A DNA stretch of 64,000 nucleotides from Nodosilinea sp. PGN35 (GCF_029109325.1 NZ_JAQKQJ010000014.1:1-64000), one strand, 5' to 3'; shown: positions 17,410 through 25,836, counted from the stretch's first letter. Notes: generated by a model from the letters alone, not told the origin. Numbers and translations are program-made.

Positions 17410-17835
17410 TTAGGCCCGCGCCATGCGTTCGCAGCACACGGTGAGGCTGTCGATGGCAATGTCGTTGCCCTTGGCGTTAAAGCTGGGGCCGGTGTACTTG
17501 CTGGGCCAGGCGCTAAAGAAATTCCAGCGGGCCTGCTCTTGCCCCGCGTCGTCGAGCACCACCACCGAGCCATTTTTGCGCTCGATCTGACCGTTTATCG
17601 CCGTCAGGTGCCAGTCGTAGAGCTCGCGGGAGTCGGTCAACCCCCACTTCAGGGTGATGTCGGGGTACTTGGCCATGCCCGGCAGCTTGCGGGCGGTGGT
17701 GGGGTCGCCCCCCTCGCGGTACTCCACCACCTGCACCTCAGAGCCAAAGCCGCTGCATTCGGCAAACCCCGCCTGCACAATGCCGTCGATTTCTACCAAA
17801 AATCGGTAATTTTTATAGGGATCTTTCCTGGCCAT
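17410..17835 (-). CDS. Inner tube protein (T4 gp19/Afp1 family, 141 aa)
   Basis: MARKDPYKNYRFLVEIDGIVQAGFAECSGFGSEVQVVEYREGG, followed by LPGMAKYPDITLKWGLT and a C-terminal beta part, is the contractile-tail tube fold. Many eCIS operons carry two tube genes; only one is present here. Its ATG (17835) lies 12 bases after the nearest ribosome site. That site, GGAG, is spaced optimally for another ATG at 17842, which opens a nine-codon frame overlapping the tube start, so translation of this abundant subunit may be coupled to the minigene. Confidence 0.9.
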   Translation of the reverse strand: MARKDPYKNYRFLVEIDGIVQAGFAECSGFGSEVQVVEYREGGDPTTARKLPGMAKYPDITLKWGLTDSRELYDWHLTAINGQIERKNGSVVVLDDAGQEQARWNFFSAWPSKYTGPSFNAKGNDIAIDSLTVCCERMARA

Positions 17836-17842
17836 AGGTCAT
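17813..17842 (-). CDS. Nine-codon minigene overlapping the tube gene start
   Basis: ATG at 17842 is preceded by GGAG with a five-base spacer and reads MTYGQERSL before a stop at 17815-17813. It is out of frame with, and overlaps, the first codons of the tube gene (ATG at 17835). Such an arrangement can act as a translational coupling leader. The peptide itself is unlikely to have a function; I report it as a possible regulatory element only. Confidence 0.3.
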   Translation of the reverse strand: MTYGQERSL

Positions 17843-17967
17843 CGCTTCTCCGTAAATGAGGGGTGTGTACACCAGGTCCAGTGGGGAACGATGGTTACCC
17901 ATCGGTAAACCTGCGCGGCTGGACTTGGCTGGGTAAAATCGGCGCTGAGCGTCCGAGAGTGTTGGGG

Positions 17968-19152
17968 TTAACTCCCGGTGAGCTGCTGAATGCGGAAGAT
18001 GACGAACTCGGCGGGTCTGACAATCGCCACGCCAACCTCGGTGACCACCTGCCCCAGCTCCCGCAGCTGGGGCGGGTTGGTGTCGGCGTCGCACTTGACA
18101 AAAAACGCCTGTTTGGGGGTTTCGCCAAATAGCCCGCCGGTCTGCCACTGCACCAGCAAAAAGTCTTCTACCGTGCGGGTAATGCGCTGCCACAGATCTG
18201 GGGTGTTGGGTTCAAACACCACCCACTGCGTGCCCTCGTCGATGGACTCTTGCAGAAAGTTCATGTAGCGGCGGGTGCTGATGTACTTAAATTCGCTATT
18301 GGCATCGCCCCCCAGAGTTCGAGCCCCCCAAATTTTGATGTTGCCGTCAAAAATACGAATCGCATTTATCCCGGCTGGGTTGAGGCCCTCCTGATGGTTT
18401 TTGCTCAACCGCCGCTCTAGCCCCAAAGCGCCGCGAATCACTTCGTTGGCCGGAGCCTTAAAAACGCCTCGCTCGCCGTCCACTCGGGCGTAAACCCCCG
18501 CTATATGGCCGCTGGGGGGATGGTTAATGATCGAACCGGGCTCGGTGCTCGGGTCAAACACCTGAATCCAGGGGAAATAGAGGGCCGCATAGGCGCTGTT
18601 GCCGGTGGGGGTGGTGCCTCCTTCCCCGGCGGTGCCCCCTCGAATGGCTTCTGGCGTGAGGCTGGCCGGTTTTTCGATGCTGTCTAAGATGGCGAAGCGG
18701 TCTTTCATCGTTGTGCAGTGGGCAATAATCGCCTCGTGCTGAACGGGTGAGGTGGCTCCAGGCACCGCCACGATGGTAATCTCGTCGATGGGTTCAAAGG
18801 CTGCCAGCGCGTCGGCCAGATTGTTGAGCCCCGCCGCCGCTGCAACTCGCGTGACCCAGCAGCGGGTGCCGCCGTTGTTAAAAAAACCGTAGATAGCCAG
18901 GGCCAGGGTTTTATTCCCTGCTCTGATATCTCCAAAGGAATTCTTGAATTCTTCCCAACTGGTGATCAGCTGGGGCTCACCAGCGGGGGCGACATCATAG
19001 CTGGCCGTTTCGCTACCCGGGCGGGTCGGCATCTCTATATTGTTTGGCACTACGCCAATGAACCCTCCGATACTGGTTCCCACCCCGGCGATGGGGCGAG
19101 CAGAGGGCGGGGCATCTTCAATGTAGACGCCGGGGGAAAGGTAGGTAGGCAT
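17968..19152 (-). CDS. Contractile sheath protein (394 aa)
   Basis: The start (PTYLSPGVYIEDAPPSARPIAGVGTSIGGFIGVVPN) and the C-terminal domain (NEVIRGALGLERRLSKNHQEGLNPAGINAIRIF, GARTLGGDANSEFKYISTRRYMNFLQESIDEGTQWVVFEPN, then FFVKCDADTNPPQLRELGQVVTEVGVAIVRPAEFVIFRIQ) identify the phage-type tail sheath used by eCIS. It surrounds the tube and contracts to drive it out. The protein is at the shorter end of the family, consistent with a compact surface domain. AAGGAG eight bases before the ATG supports the start. Confidence 0.93.
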   Translation of the reverse strand: MPTYLSPGVYIEDAPPSARPIAGVGTSIGGFIGVVPNNIEMPTRPGSETASYDVAPAGEPQLITSWEEFKNSFGDIRAGNKTLALAIYGFFNNGGTRCWVTRVAAAAGLNNLADALAAFEPIDEITIVAVPGATSPVQHEAIIAHCTTMKDRFAILDSIEKPASLTPEAIRGGTAGEGGTTPTGNSAYAALYFPWIQVFDPSTEPGSIINHPPSGHIAGVYARVDGERGVFKAPANEVIRGALGLERRLSKNHQEGLNPAGINAIRIFDGNIKIWGARTLGGDANSEFKYISTRRYMNFLQESIDEGTQWVVFEPNTPDLWQRITRTVEDFLLVQWQTGGLFGETPKQAFFVKCDADTNPPQLRELGQVVTEVGVAIVRPAEFVIFRIQQLTGS

Positions 19153-19224
19153 GGGGGCTGCTCCTTATAGAGGGTTAGCACGGAGGGTTAAAACGGAGGG
19201 GGGCGACAGCCCCGCTGGGGGACA

Positions 19225-20037
19225 TCAGGGTAGACGCAGGTTGTAGGTTTGCCCGGCGATCGCCGGCACCGTGATCGGAAAGTTGTGGGCAGAGTCATCG
19301 GGTCGCTGCACCCGCAGCGTATAGGCACCGCGAGGCAGGTGGTTGGCAAAGCTAAACTCGCCGTCTTTGCCGGTGGTGGCGGTTTGACTGCGCTCGACCA
19401 GTAAAACTGAGCTGCCCACCACCGGTTGATCGGCTGCGGTGGTCACCTGGCCGCCAATTTGGAAAATGCTTTCGCCGTTTAAACGAATTTCATGGGTGAT
19501 TGTGAGGGGAACTGTTTCAGGCGCTTGGATAGTCATACCCAGGGTGACCGACACCGCCAGAGAGGCCCGTAGGGGTGTCCCCAACGATGTCCAGAACTCC
19601 GCCGGGTTTTTGAGCCCGTCGGCGGAGGTGACAAGCATTGGCAGGGGTGGCTCTTGCCCCCGCAGGTCACCCCGCAAAAAAGCTTCAGGAATGGTGTCGT
19701 AGCGCGATAGAACCTGAAAAACCTGGCTGAGTAACCGGTGCTCTTGCAGCGCCACCTCAGTGCCCCCCACCACCCAGGCGGTCACCAGGTAGGTACAGGC
19801 CACCCGCAGCGGTGGACGGCGAATAATGGCCTGGCCACTGCGCCGCTCTACCGTCGATTCGTTGCTGCGCAGCTCCAGGTTTTCGCGAATATCGTACAGA
19901 AACAGGTTAATGCAGGTTTTTTGAGGGTTGAACTGAGCCACAGGGCGATCGAAAACAATCTCGGCCTCGGCCAGTTCGCCGGGCAGAGCGGGCTGATCGA
20001 GAATTGCCTGCAATGTCTCACTTAAGTTACGAATCAT
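19225..20037 (-). CDS. Pvc16/Afp16-type tube-terminator protein with C-terminal Ig-like domain (270 aa)
   Basis: Residues 1-185 (RNLSETLQAILDQP, AEIVFDRP, TCINLFLYDIRENLELRSNE, RPPLRVACTYLVTAW, LLSQVFQVLSRY) are the DUF4255/Pvc16 N-terminal domain, whose relative Afp16 caps and sets the end of the tube-sheath assembly. Residues about 190-270 (IGGQVTTAADQPVVGSSVLLVERSQTATTGKDGEFSFANHLPRGAYTLRVQR) form a carboxypeptidase-regulatory-like beta sandwich. That appended domain could be exposed at the distal end and anchor the particle, for instance to a membrane-bound partner. It is the first gene of the operon. Confidence 0.85.
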   Translation of the reverse strand: MIRNLSETLQAILDQPALPGELAEAEIVFDRPVAQFNPQKTCINLFLYDIRENLELRSNESTVERRSGQAIIRRPPLRVACTYLVTAWVVGGTEVALQEHRLLSQVFQVLSRYDTIPEAFLRGDLRGQEPPLPMLVTSADGLKNPAEFWTSLGTPLRASLAVSVTLGMTIQAPETVPLTITHEIRLNGESIFQIGGQVTTAADQPVVGSSVLLVERSQTATTGKDGEFSFANHLPRGAYTLRVQRPDDSAHNFPITVPAIAGQTYNLRLP

Positions 20038-20509
20038 GAGCGTTAAGTTAACCCCAATCTTCGCCCTTACGCTGCGGTCAGGGGCACAGACCGCGAGCCC
20101 TTTGTCGGTAAAATGCTTTAGATTTGACTAAAGCACGGCTGCCCGAGGACTTTCCATAACCATCAACTAGATGCATTAAATGTTAATAAAACTTGGCTTT
20201 TAGGGCTAAAACAAAGTATTTTCTGGCGGATGCTTAATCCTTATTTAAATCCGATTTGGTGAACCCCGATTTACAACCACGAACCCCTAGGGATGTAGCT
20301 TGCTAAGCCTCTACAGAGTGCATGCCCCATTTGTAAGGGTCTAGGTCATTCCCACAAAAGTGGGAATCTATCTGGGAGTAGCCGTCCAACGTAGATTCCC
20401 GTCTGCACGGGAATGACAGGCCAGCTGTCAAAGGGGCAAATTCACATAATTGGGATGCACCCCTGCTACAAAGCGGGGTATTCAACTGGGTTTGGTATCA
20501 GACCCTACC
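20038..20509. other. Intergenic region upstream of the eCIS operon
   Basis: This 472-base stretch between two minus-strand genes must hold the eCIS promoter, in its left, AT-rich half (20110-20280). A hairpin TGCTTTAG/CTAAAGCA with a six-base loop lies at 20114-20135, inside the presumed 5' leader. I cannot name clear -35 and -10 boxes. The right half is a MITE-like element. Confidence 0.5.
20318..20460. repeat. MITE-like element with nested inverted repeats
   Basis: Outer imperfect inverted repeats of 17 bases (12 matches) lie at 20318-20334 and 20444-20460. Inside, a 26-base unit (GTCATTCCCAC, loop, GTGGGAATCTA) at 20345-20370 is repeated in inverse orientation at 20392-20417. Each unit is itself a hairpin. 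No protein is encoded. It looks like a non-autonomous transposable or REP-type element. Confidence 0.7.
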
Positions 20510-21130
20510 CTAAGGGCCGCCGAACCAGCGCAGGAGCAATTCGGGCGATCGCCACAGGGCGTACCCCAGCAGCCCAAACACCGCCGTAATCAGCCCCGTA
20601 ACGCCATAGCCCAGCACCATCATCACCCCGTCGGCTTCGAGGGTGGCCACCACAAAGATCAAAATGCCGACGGTCGGCAGGGGGTTGGTCATCGGCACCG
20701 GGCTCATCAGCAACAGCGTCAGCCAGCTAATGCAAGCACCGTTGATATGCCACACCGAAGGGTTGTTGGCGAGCCGGGTGAAGCGAGGCCGCACAAATCG
20801 CTCGCTGAAGCGCGTTACCCGCTGCAAGTTGCCCAGCACCTGCCGCGCCAGCACTGGCGGAAACTGAAACTGTGCCACTCGCCGGGGCAGCCAGGGCACT
20901 TTTCGGCCCACGGTCATCTGCAGCGACAGCAGCAGGCAGGCCGACCCCAAAACGGTGGTAACCCCCGGCGGCATGGGAAAGAGAAACGGCAGCACCAGCA
21001 GGCCAATCACCAGACTAAAACCCCGCTCGGCGGTTTCGCTGAGCACGTGGGCTAGGGTCAGCGGCTGCTGGGCCAGTCGCTCTAGGAGAGCTTTAATTTC
21101 CTGGGAAAACCGGGGCGTGTGGGCACTCAT
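20510..21130 (-). CDS. ExoD family membrane protein (206 aa)
   Basis: The pattern LAHVLSETAERGFSLVIGLLVLPFLFPMPPGVTTVLGSACLLLSLQM, followed by LPRRVAQFQFP and four further hydrophobic segments, is that of ExoD, first linked to exopolysaccharide production in rhizobia. Several membrane spans and normal length are seen. The biochemical activity of the family is not known. Its start codon and the end of the cation ATPase gene abut (21130/21131), so the two are probably co-transcribed. Confidence 0.85.
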   Translation of the reverse strand: MSAHTPRFSQEIKALLERLAQQPLTLAHVLSETAERGFSLVIGLLVLPFLFPMPPGVTTVLGSACLLLSLQMTVGRKVPWLPRRVAQFQFPPVLARQVLGNLQRVTRFSERFVRPRFTRLANNPSVWHINGACISWLTLLLMSPVPMTNPLPTVGILIFVVATLEADGVMMVLGYGVTGLITAVFGLLGYALWRSPELLLRWFGGP

Positions 21131-23989
21131 TCATCGGGTACCTTTAGCGGTGGTCAGGGCAGTGGGTTGGGTCATTCTACGGCGCAGCACCAGCTGAATC
21201 AGCAGCTTTTCGGCCTCCAGCCAGACAAACATCAGAGCGCTGAAGCCAAAGCAAACCGCCAGCTCTACCCCAGCCAGGGGATGCAGCCCAAAGAACTGTT
21301 GCAGCACCGGTACGTACATCAATCCCACCTGAAGCGCTGTGGTCATCAGCACCGCTCCCCAGACAAAGGGGTTTGACAGCGGATTGAGCTGGACTGTTAA
21401 GCGGGTGTCGGAGCGGGCCGCCAGGGCGTGGCCCATCTGGGCCAGACAGAGAGTGGTAAACACCATCGTCTTCCAGGTGTCGGGGTCGCCAGCATATCCG
21501 GGGGCGGTGGTGTAGCGGTAGGCCCAGGCCATCAGGCCGATGGTGAGCACCGCCAGCACAAGACCCACCCGCACCATGTAGCTACCAAGCCCCCGAGCAA
21601 AAATGCTTTCGCGGGGGTTGTGGGGCGGGCGCTCCATGACATTGGGTTCGCCCGGCTCCATGGCCAGGGCCAGGGCGGGGACGCCATCGGTCACCAGGTT
21701 CATCCACAGAATTTGCAGGGGCGAGAGGGGCACCCCGCCCAGACCGAGCAGCGGGGCGGCGGCAATGGTGAGCACCTCGCCAATGTTGCTGCCCAGAATG
21801 TATTTGATGAACCGGCGAATGTTGTCGTAGACTACTCGGCCCTCTTCGGTGGCGGCAACAATGGTGGCGAAGTTGTCGTCGAGCAGCACCATGTCGCTGG
21901 CCTCTTTGCTGACGTCGGTGCCGGTGATGCCCATGGCAATGCCGATGTCGGCCTGCTTCAGGGCGGGGGCATCGTTGACGCCGTCACCGGTCATGGCGAC
22001 AAATTCCCCCTGCTTTTGCAGGGCCTGCACAATGCGGAGTTTGTGCTCAGGGGCGACGCGGGCGTAGACGCTAATTTGGGGTACGGTGCGCTCCAGTTCC
22101 TCTGTTGAGAGGTGGGTGAGGTCACGCCCCGTGAGCACCGCGTCTCCCGGTTGGGCAATGCCCAGGGTTTCGGCGATCGCCCTCGCGGTCAGGGGGTGGT
22201 CACCCGTGATCATCACGGGGCGAATACCGGCCCGGCGGCAGTGGGCTACGGCGTCTCGGACTTCGGGGCGGGGCGCATCGAGCATGCCCACCAGACCCAG
22301 CCAGATCAGGTTTTGCTCCTCAGGTTCCAGATCGCCGCTGGGAGGGGCTGCATCTACGGGCTTCATGGCGAAGCCCAGCACCCGTAGGCCCAGCCCAGCC
22401 ATGGCGTCGTTTTGGGCCAAAATCCCCTGGCGCTGGGCGTCGGTTAAAGGCAACTGGCCGTCGCCCTGGCTGGCGCTGCATCGCTCTAGCACCAGTTCCG
22501 CCGAACCCTTAGTGAACAAGACCAGGGCGGGTAGGGGCCAGGCGGTACCGGGGTGAGCCTGCACCAAAACGCTCATCCGCTTGCGCTCTGAGGTGAAGGG
22601 CACTTCGCCGATGCGATCGCACCCCTGCTCCAGCTTTGCTCGATCAAAGCCCCCCTTGCCCGCTAGCGCCAGCAGGGCTCCCTCGGTGGGGTCGCCCAGC
22701 AGCGTCCAGAGGCTGCCGGTCTGACTGAGGGTGGCGTCATTGCACAGAGCACAGGCCATCAGTAGTGCTTGCAGGCCAGCGTCAGCCTGGGAAGAAACTG
22801 CCGCGCCGTGTTCTAGCAGCGACCCTACCGGCGCATAGCCCTCGCCCGTGACTTCGTACTGGTGATTCCTGGTTTTGACCTGCTGCACCACCATTTTGTT
22901 CTGGGTCAGGGTGCCAGTTTTGTCAGAGCAGATGGTGGTGACCGAGCCCAGGGTTTCGACGGCGGGCAGCTTGCGAATTAGGGCGTGGCGGCGCACCATG
23001 CGCTGGGTACCCAGGGCTAGGGTGACGGTGATGACGGCGGGCAGACCCTCGGGCACCACGGCCACCGCCATACTTAGGGAAACCTCTAGCAAATCATCGA
23101 ACAGGCTGAGATCGCCCGTGCGCGCCAGGCCAGCCACCACCACCAGGGCGACCAGCACCAGCGAGCCTGACACCAGTACATTGCCCAACTGCCCCATGCG
23201 CTGCTGCAGCGGCGTGGGCTCAGACTCTACCGCCTGAATCAGCGTTGCGATGCGGCCCAGCTCCGTCTGCATGCCCGTTTGGGTCACCAGCACGGTGCCC
23301 CGCCCCTGGAGCACCTCGGTACCCTGAAAGACCAGATTGAGGCGATCGCCCAGGGCGGCCTCCGCCTCCAAAACCACCTCGGGCTGTTTGGTCACCGCTT
23401 CAGCCTCGCCGGTCAGCGCCGCCTCCCGCACCTGCAAGTTGGCGGCATCGAGCAAGCGCCCGTCGGCGGGCACCTGCACCCCGGCCTCCAGGAGCACTAC
23501 ATCCCCGGGCACCAGCGCCCTGGCGTCTACCTCCTGCTCCTGCCCCTGGCGCAGCACCCGCACGCGGGGAGAGGTCAGGGTTTTGAGCGCCGCCAGGGCT
23601 TTTTCGGCCTTGCTCTCCTGCAAGTAGCCCAGCAGCCCGTTGAGCAGCACGATCGCAAAGATGGCGATCGCATCCTTGGGAAAGCCCCCCTGGCGCAGAT
23701 CCAGCACCAGGGACACCAGGGCCACCGCGATCAGCATCAGCAGCATGATGTTTTTGAACTGATCCCACAGGATTGCCCAGGGGCTGCGAGTGACCCCCTC
23801 CTGCAGCTCGTTGGGGCCATAGATCGACTGCCGCTGTTCAACGTCACTGGCGCTCAAGCCTGCGGGGCTGGCCTCGAGCAGGGCGACGGCCTGGGCTGCG
23901 CCCAGCGTATGCCAGCGGGTAGAAACGGCCCCAGACTGCGCCGCTGGCACGGCATTGGAGGAGGCATCAGAACGGGAACTGGAAACCAC
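21131..23989 (-). CDS. P-type cation-transporting ATPase, type II (952 aa)
   Basis: All hallmarks of an active P2-type pump are visible: TGEAEAV in the actuator domain, PEGLPA in the fourth membrane helix, the phosphorylated aspartate in CSDKTGTLTQNKM, KGSAELVLERC in the nucleotide domain, MITGDHPLTA, and TGDGVNDAPALKQADIGIAMG in the hinge. The N-terminal cation ATPase domain and about ten membrane helices are present. The PEGLPA helix fits Ca2+ (PacL-like) or Na+ export; the ion cannot be settled by reading. It lies divergently from the pseudo-ATPase gene. Confidence 0.9.
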   Translation of the reverse strand: MVSSSRSDASSNAVPAAQSGAVSTRWHTLGAAQAVALLEASPAGLSASDVEQRQSIYGPNELQEGVTRSPWAILWDQFKNIMLLMLIAVALVSLVLDLRQGGFPKDAIAIFAIVLLNGLLGYLQESKAEKALAALKTLTSPRVRVLRQGQEQEVDARALVPGDVVLLEAGVQVPADGRLLDAANLQVREAALTGEAEAVTKQPEVVLEAEAALGDRLNLVFQGTEVLQGRGTVLVTQTGMQTELGRIATLIQAVESEPTPLQQRMGQLGNVLVSGSLVLVALVVVAGLARTGDLSLFDDLLEVSLSMAVAVVPEGLPAVITVTLALGTQRMVRRHALIRKLPAVETLGSVTTICSDKTGTLTQNKMVVQQVKTRNHQYEVTGEGYAPVGSLLEHGAAVSSQADAGLQALLMACALCNDATLSQTGSLWTLLGDPTEGALLALAGKGGFDRAKLEQGCDRIGEVPFTSERKRMSVLVQAHPGTAWPLPALVLFTKGSAELVLERCSASQGDGQLPLTDAQRQGILAQNDAMAGLGLRVLGFAMKPVDAAPPSGDLEPEEQNLIWLGLVGMLDAPRPEVRDAVAHCRRAGIRPVMITGDHPLTARAIAETLGIAQPGDAVLTGRDLTHLSTEELERTVPQISVYARVAPEHKLRIVQALQKQGEFVAMTGDGVNDAPALKQADIGIAMGITGTDVSKEASDMVLLDDNFATIVAATEEGRVVYDNIRRFIKYILGSNIGEVLTIAAAPLLGLGGVPLSPLQILWMNLVTDGVPALALAMEPGEPNVMERPPHNPRESIFARGLGSYMVRVGLVLAVLTIGLMAWAYRYTTAPGYAGDPDTWKTMVFTTLCLAQMGHALAARSDTRLTVQLNPLSNPFVWGAVLMTTALQVGLMYVPVLQQFFGLHPLAGVELAVCFGFSALMFVWLEAEKLLIQLVLRRRMTQPTALTTAKGTR

Positions 23990-24047
23990 GGCGGCCCTTG
24001 ACCTCAGAGAAAGGATGTTACGATTCCATCGAGCTTAGAACGTTATA

Positions 24048-24067
24048 GCACTAAAAAATAGTGCCAG
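24048..24067 (+). repeat. 20-bp repeat flanking the pseudo-ATPase gene, left copy
   Basis: GCACTAAAAAATAGTGCCAG matches the right copy at 25253-25272 at 17 of 20 positions and in the same orientation. Its first 17 bases form a small hairpin. It lies 10 bases upstream of the start codon at 24077. Confidence 0.5.
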
Positions 24068-24076
24068 TAAAACACC

Positions 24077-25168
24077 ATGCTAAATCCCTTTCTGCCAGAC
24101 GTGCTTATGGGGCGCGAGGCCGAGCTACAGCAGGTCTGCGACCTGGTGACCCAGGATCGCGACTTTGTGGTGACGGGGGTGCCCGGTATTGGGCGGCGCA
24201 CCCTGCTCCGCGCTGCGGCAAAACGCCTGGGGGCACGCTGGTTAGAAATCGACCTGCTGCGCTGCCGCAGCGCCGGGCAGTTTTTGCGCCTGCTGGCCGA
24301 TGGCCTGATCAGCGCCTTTGCCGAGCCCCAGGAACTGGCCAAAATTCAGCAGTGGAGCCTCAGTCAGCCGCTGACGCTGGATCGATCCCTCTCTCCCCAG
24401 CCGCGACTGATCTGGCCGCCAGCCCCAGGCAAAGATTGGCCCCTGTTTGAGGGGTTGCTCTCCCTGCCCCAGGTACTGGCCGAAGCGCTCGACTGTCAGG
24501 TGGTGATTGGGTTTCACAACTTTCCCCACATTCGCTCGTGGGATCGTCAGGGTCGGTGGGAGAGCCATCTGCGCCAGGAAATTCAGCGCCAGAGCCGGGT
24601 CAGCTATGCCCTGGTGGCCACCGTGGCCGAACCCTGGATGACCGCCAGCCGCCTGCCGGTGATTGCCCTTGCGCCGCTCAGCGATACCGACTTGCAGCCC
24701 TGGATCATCAGCACCCTGGCGACAGCGGGCCTTAAATTTGACCCCGACAGCCAGGCGCTAGAGCTATTTTTAAGCTACGTACAGGGCCATATAAACGATG
24801 CGCTCACCCTGGCCCAGCGTCTGTGGCTAATCTGTAATGCGATCGCCCCCGACCCGCCAGGGCTAATCCAGGCCTATCAGGTGCACAACACCATGCTCAC
24901 CCTGGTGCAAGACCTGGATGTCACCTTTGAGGCACTGCTGCTGCTGCTGCCCCCGACCCAGGCCCGCGTGCTCGAAAGCCTGGCCCTCGACCCCACTGAC
25001 AGCCCCCAGTCCAGCGCCTACATCAAAAAGCACCAGCTCTCACGGGGGGGCGGGTTGCAGGGTGCCCTCACCAGTCTGGAAGAAAAGGGCCTGATCTATG
25101 GCCCCCAGTTTAGCTACCGCATCGCCCTGCCCCTGCTCGACTTTTGGCTCCGGCAGCGGCTCCGGTAG
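24077..25168 (+). CDS. STAND/archaeal-ATPase-like protein with degenerate P-loop (363 aa)
   Basis: The overall pattern (FLPDVLMGREAELQQV, P-loop region, FYxL-type helices, then a C-terminal winged-helix-like part with LESLALDPTD and LEEKGLIYG) matches the archaeal ATPase/STAND group. The Walker A reads GVPGIGRRT (34-42), where GIGKT(S/T) is expected, so the key lysine and the following Thr are both Arg. The Walker B region (VVIGFHNF) lacks the acidic pair. ATP hydrolysis is therefore unlikely, and the protein may be a regulatory or scaffold pseudo-ATPase. It stands alone on the plus strand, flanked by near-identical 20-bp repeats. Confidence 0.65.
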   Translation: MLNPFLPDVLMGREAELQQVCDLVTQDRDFVVTGVPGIGRRTLLRAAAKRLGARWLEIDLLRCRSAGQFLRLLADGLISAFAEPQELAKIQQWSLSQPLTLDRSLSPQPRLIWPPAPGKDWPLFEGLLSLPQVLAEALDCQVVIGFHNFPHIRSWDRQGRWESHLRQEIQRQSRVSYALVATVAEPWMTASRLPVIALAPLSDTDLQPWIISTLATAGLKFDPDSQALELFLSYVQGHINDALTLAQRLWLICNAIAPDPPGLIQAYQVHNTMLTLVQDLDVTFEALLLLLPPTQARVLESLALDPTDSPQSSAYIKKHQLSRGGGLQGALTSLEEKGLIYGPQFSYRIALPLLDFWLRQRLR

Positions 25169-25252
25169 GGGCGTACAGCTACAGCCATCGCCAAAGCTCC
25201 TTAGACCGTGACCCATCGCCCTGAAGCAGCCGGACAGTACGCCAAGTGTTCA

Positions 25253-25272
25253 GCTCTAAAAAGTAGTGCTAG
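25253..25272 (+). repeat. 20-bp repeat flanking the pseudo-ATPase gene, right copy
   Basis: GCTCTAAAAAGTAGTGCTAG is in direct orientation to the left copy at 24048-24067 (17 of 20 identical). It lies 85 bases after the stop codon. The pair brackets exactly one gene. Confidence 0.5.
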
Positions 25273-25400
25273 CCCAGGGTTCTGCGCTCAGGGCTCTCCC
25301 CGATGCCCCTCCCCTGCGATCTGCTCCCTCAGAATCCGGGGTAGCTGCTGCCCTGCCGCTGCCCTAAACTGCGCTCGCCAATTTTGGGCCAGGAACCGCA

Positions 25401-25421
25401 GGTTGAGCTTTTAGCTCAACC
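25401..25421. repeat. Perfect 8-bp hairpin between the pseudo-ATPase and the tRNA
   Basis: GGTTGAGC and GCTCAACC are separated by TTTTA. It lies 35 bases beyond the 3' end of the tRNA (minus strand) and about 230 bases after the ATPase gene. There is no T-run on either strand, so a terminator role is uncertain. Nothing else is seen in 25273-25455. Confidence 0.4.
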
Positions 25422-25455
25422 CGACAGGGGAAAACCCGAGTCAAAACTCACGGTA

Positions 25456-25538
25456 CGGAGAGGGTGGGATTCGAACCCACGGTCCTTGCGGACACCCGAT
25501 TTCAAGTCGGGCGCATTCGACCACTCTGCCACCTCTCC
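25456..25538 (-). tRNA. tRNA-Ser (anticodon UGA)
   Basis: The minus strand reads a seven-base acceptor stem GGAGAGG (25538-25532) paired with CCTCTCC and discriminator G at 25456. An anticodon stem CCCGA/TCGGG holds the loop CTTGAAA, giving anticodon TGA. A long variable arm with TCC/GGA pairing marks it as a class II tRNA. The T arm is GTGGG, loop TTCGAAT, CCCAC. CCA is not encoded, as is common in cyanobacteria. Confidence 0.95.
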
Positions 25539-25694
25539 AAGGGGGGATGACTGCCGGACAAGCAGTCCTACGATCTGTTATATCACCCCGGCGGCAGACT
25601 TAAAGACCACCTCGACACTTATGGGCGGGGGTAATTCCTGACCTCTGGGGGTGTGCCAGACAATCCACAGGCACAAGGGAAGTCGTCGAACGTT

Positions 25695-25723
25695 TTGACC
25701 TTCGTCACAATGTTTCACATTAA
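25695..25723 (+). promoter_or_regulatory. Possible promoter of the ECF sigma factor gene
   Basis: TTGACC (25695-25700) and CATTAA (25718-25723) are separated by 17 bases and lie about 110 bases before the chosen start codon. The -35 box is good and the -10 box is weak. It is offered as a candidate only. Confidence 0.35.
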
Positions 25724-25836
25724 TCACGTCAATATGCCTGGTTAACTAAATCTGCCTTTGGAGCCACAACGCCACCTCAATGCCAACCCCTAGGGTTGAC
25801 CGGTGGCCATACAATGTCGGCCTACTACTAAACGCT

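Noticed and set aside
20303..20485. Open frame of 60 codons on the minus strand
   Set aside because: It is a translation of the nested inverted repeats of the MITE-like element, not a gene.
24077..25168. Candidate for the missing eCIS ATPase
   Set aside because: It is on the other strand, 4 kb away behind unrelated genes, is not of the CDC48/Afp15 AAA+ type, and its P-loop is degenerate.
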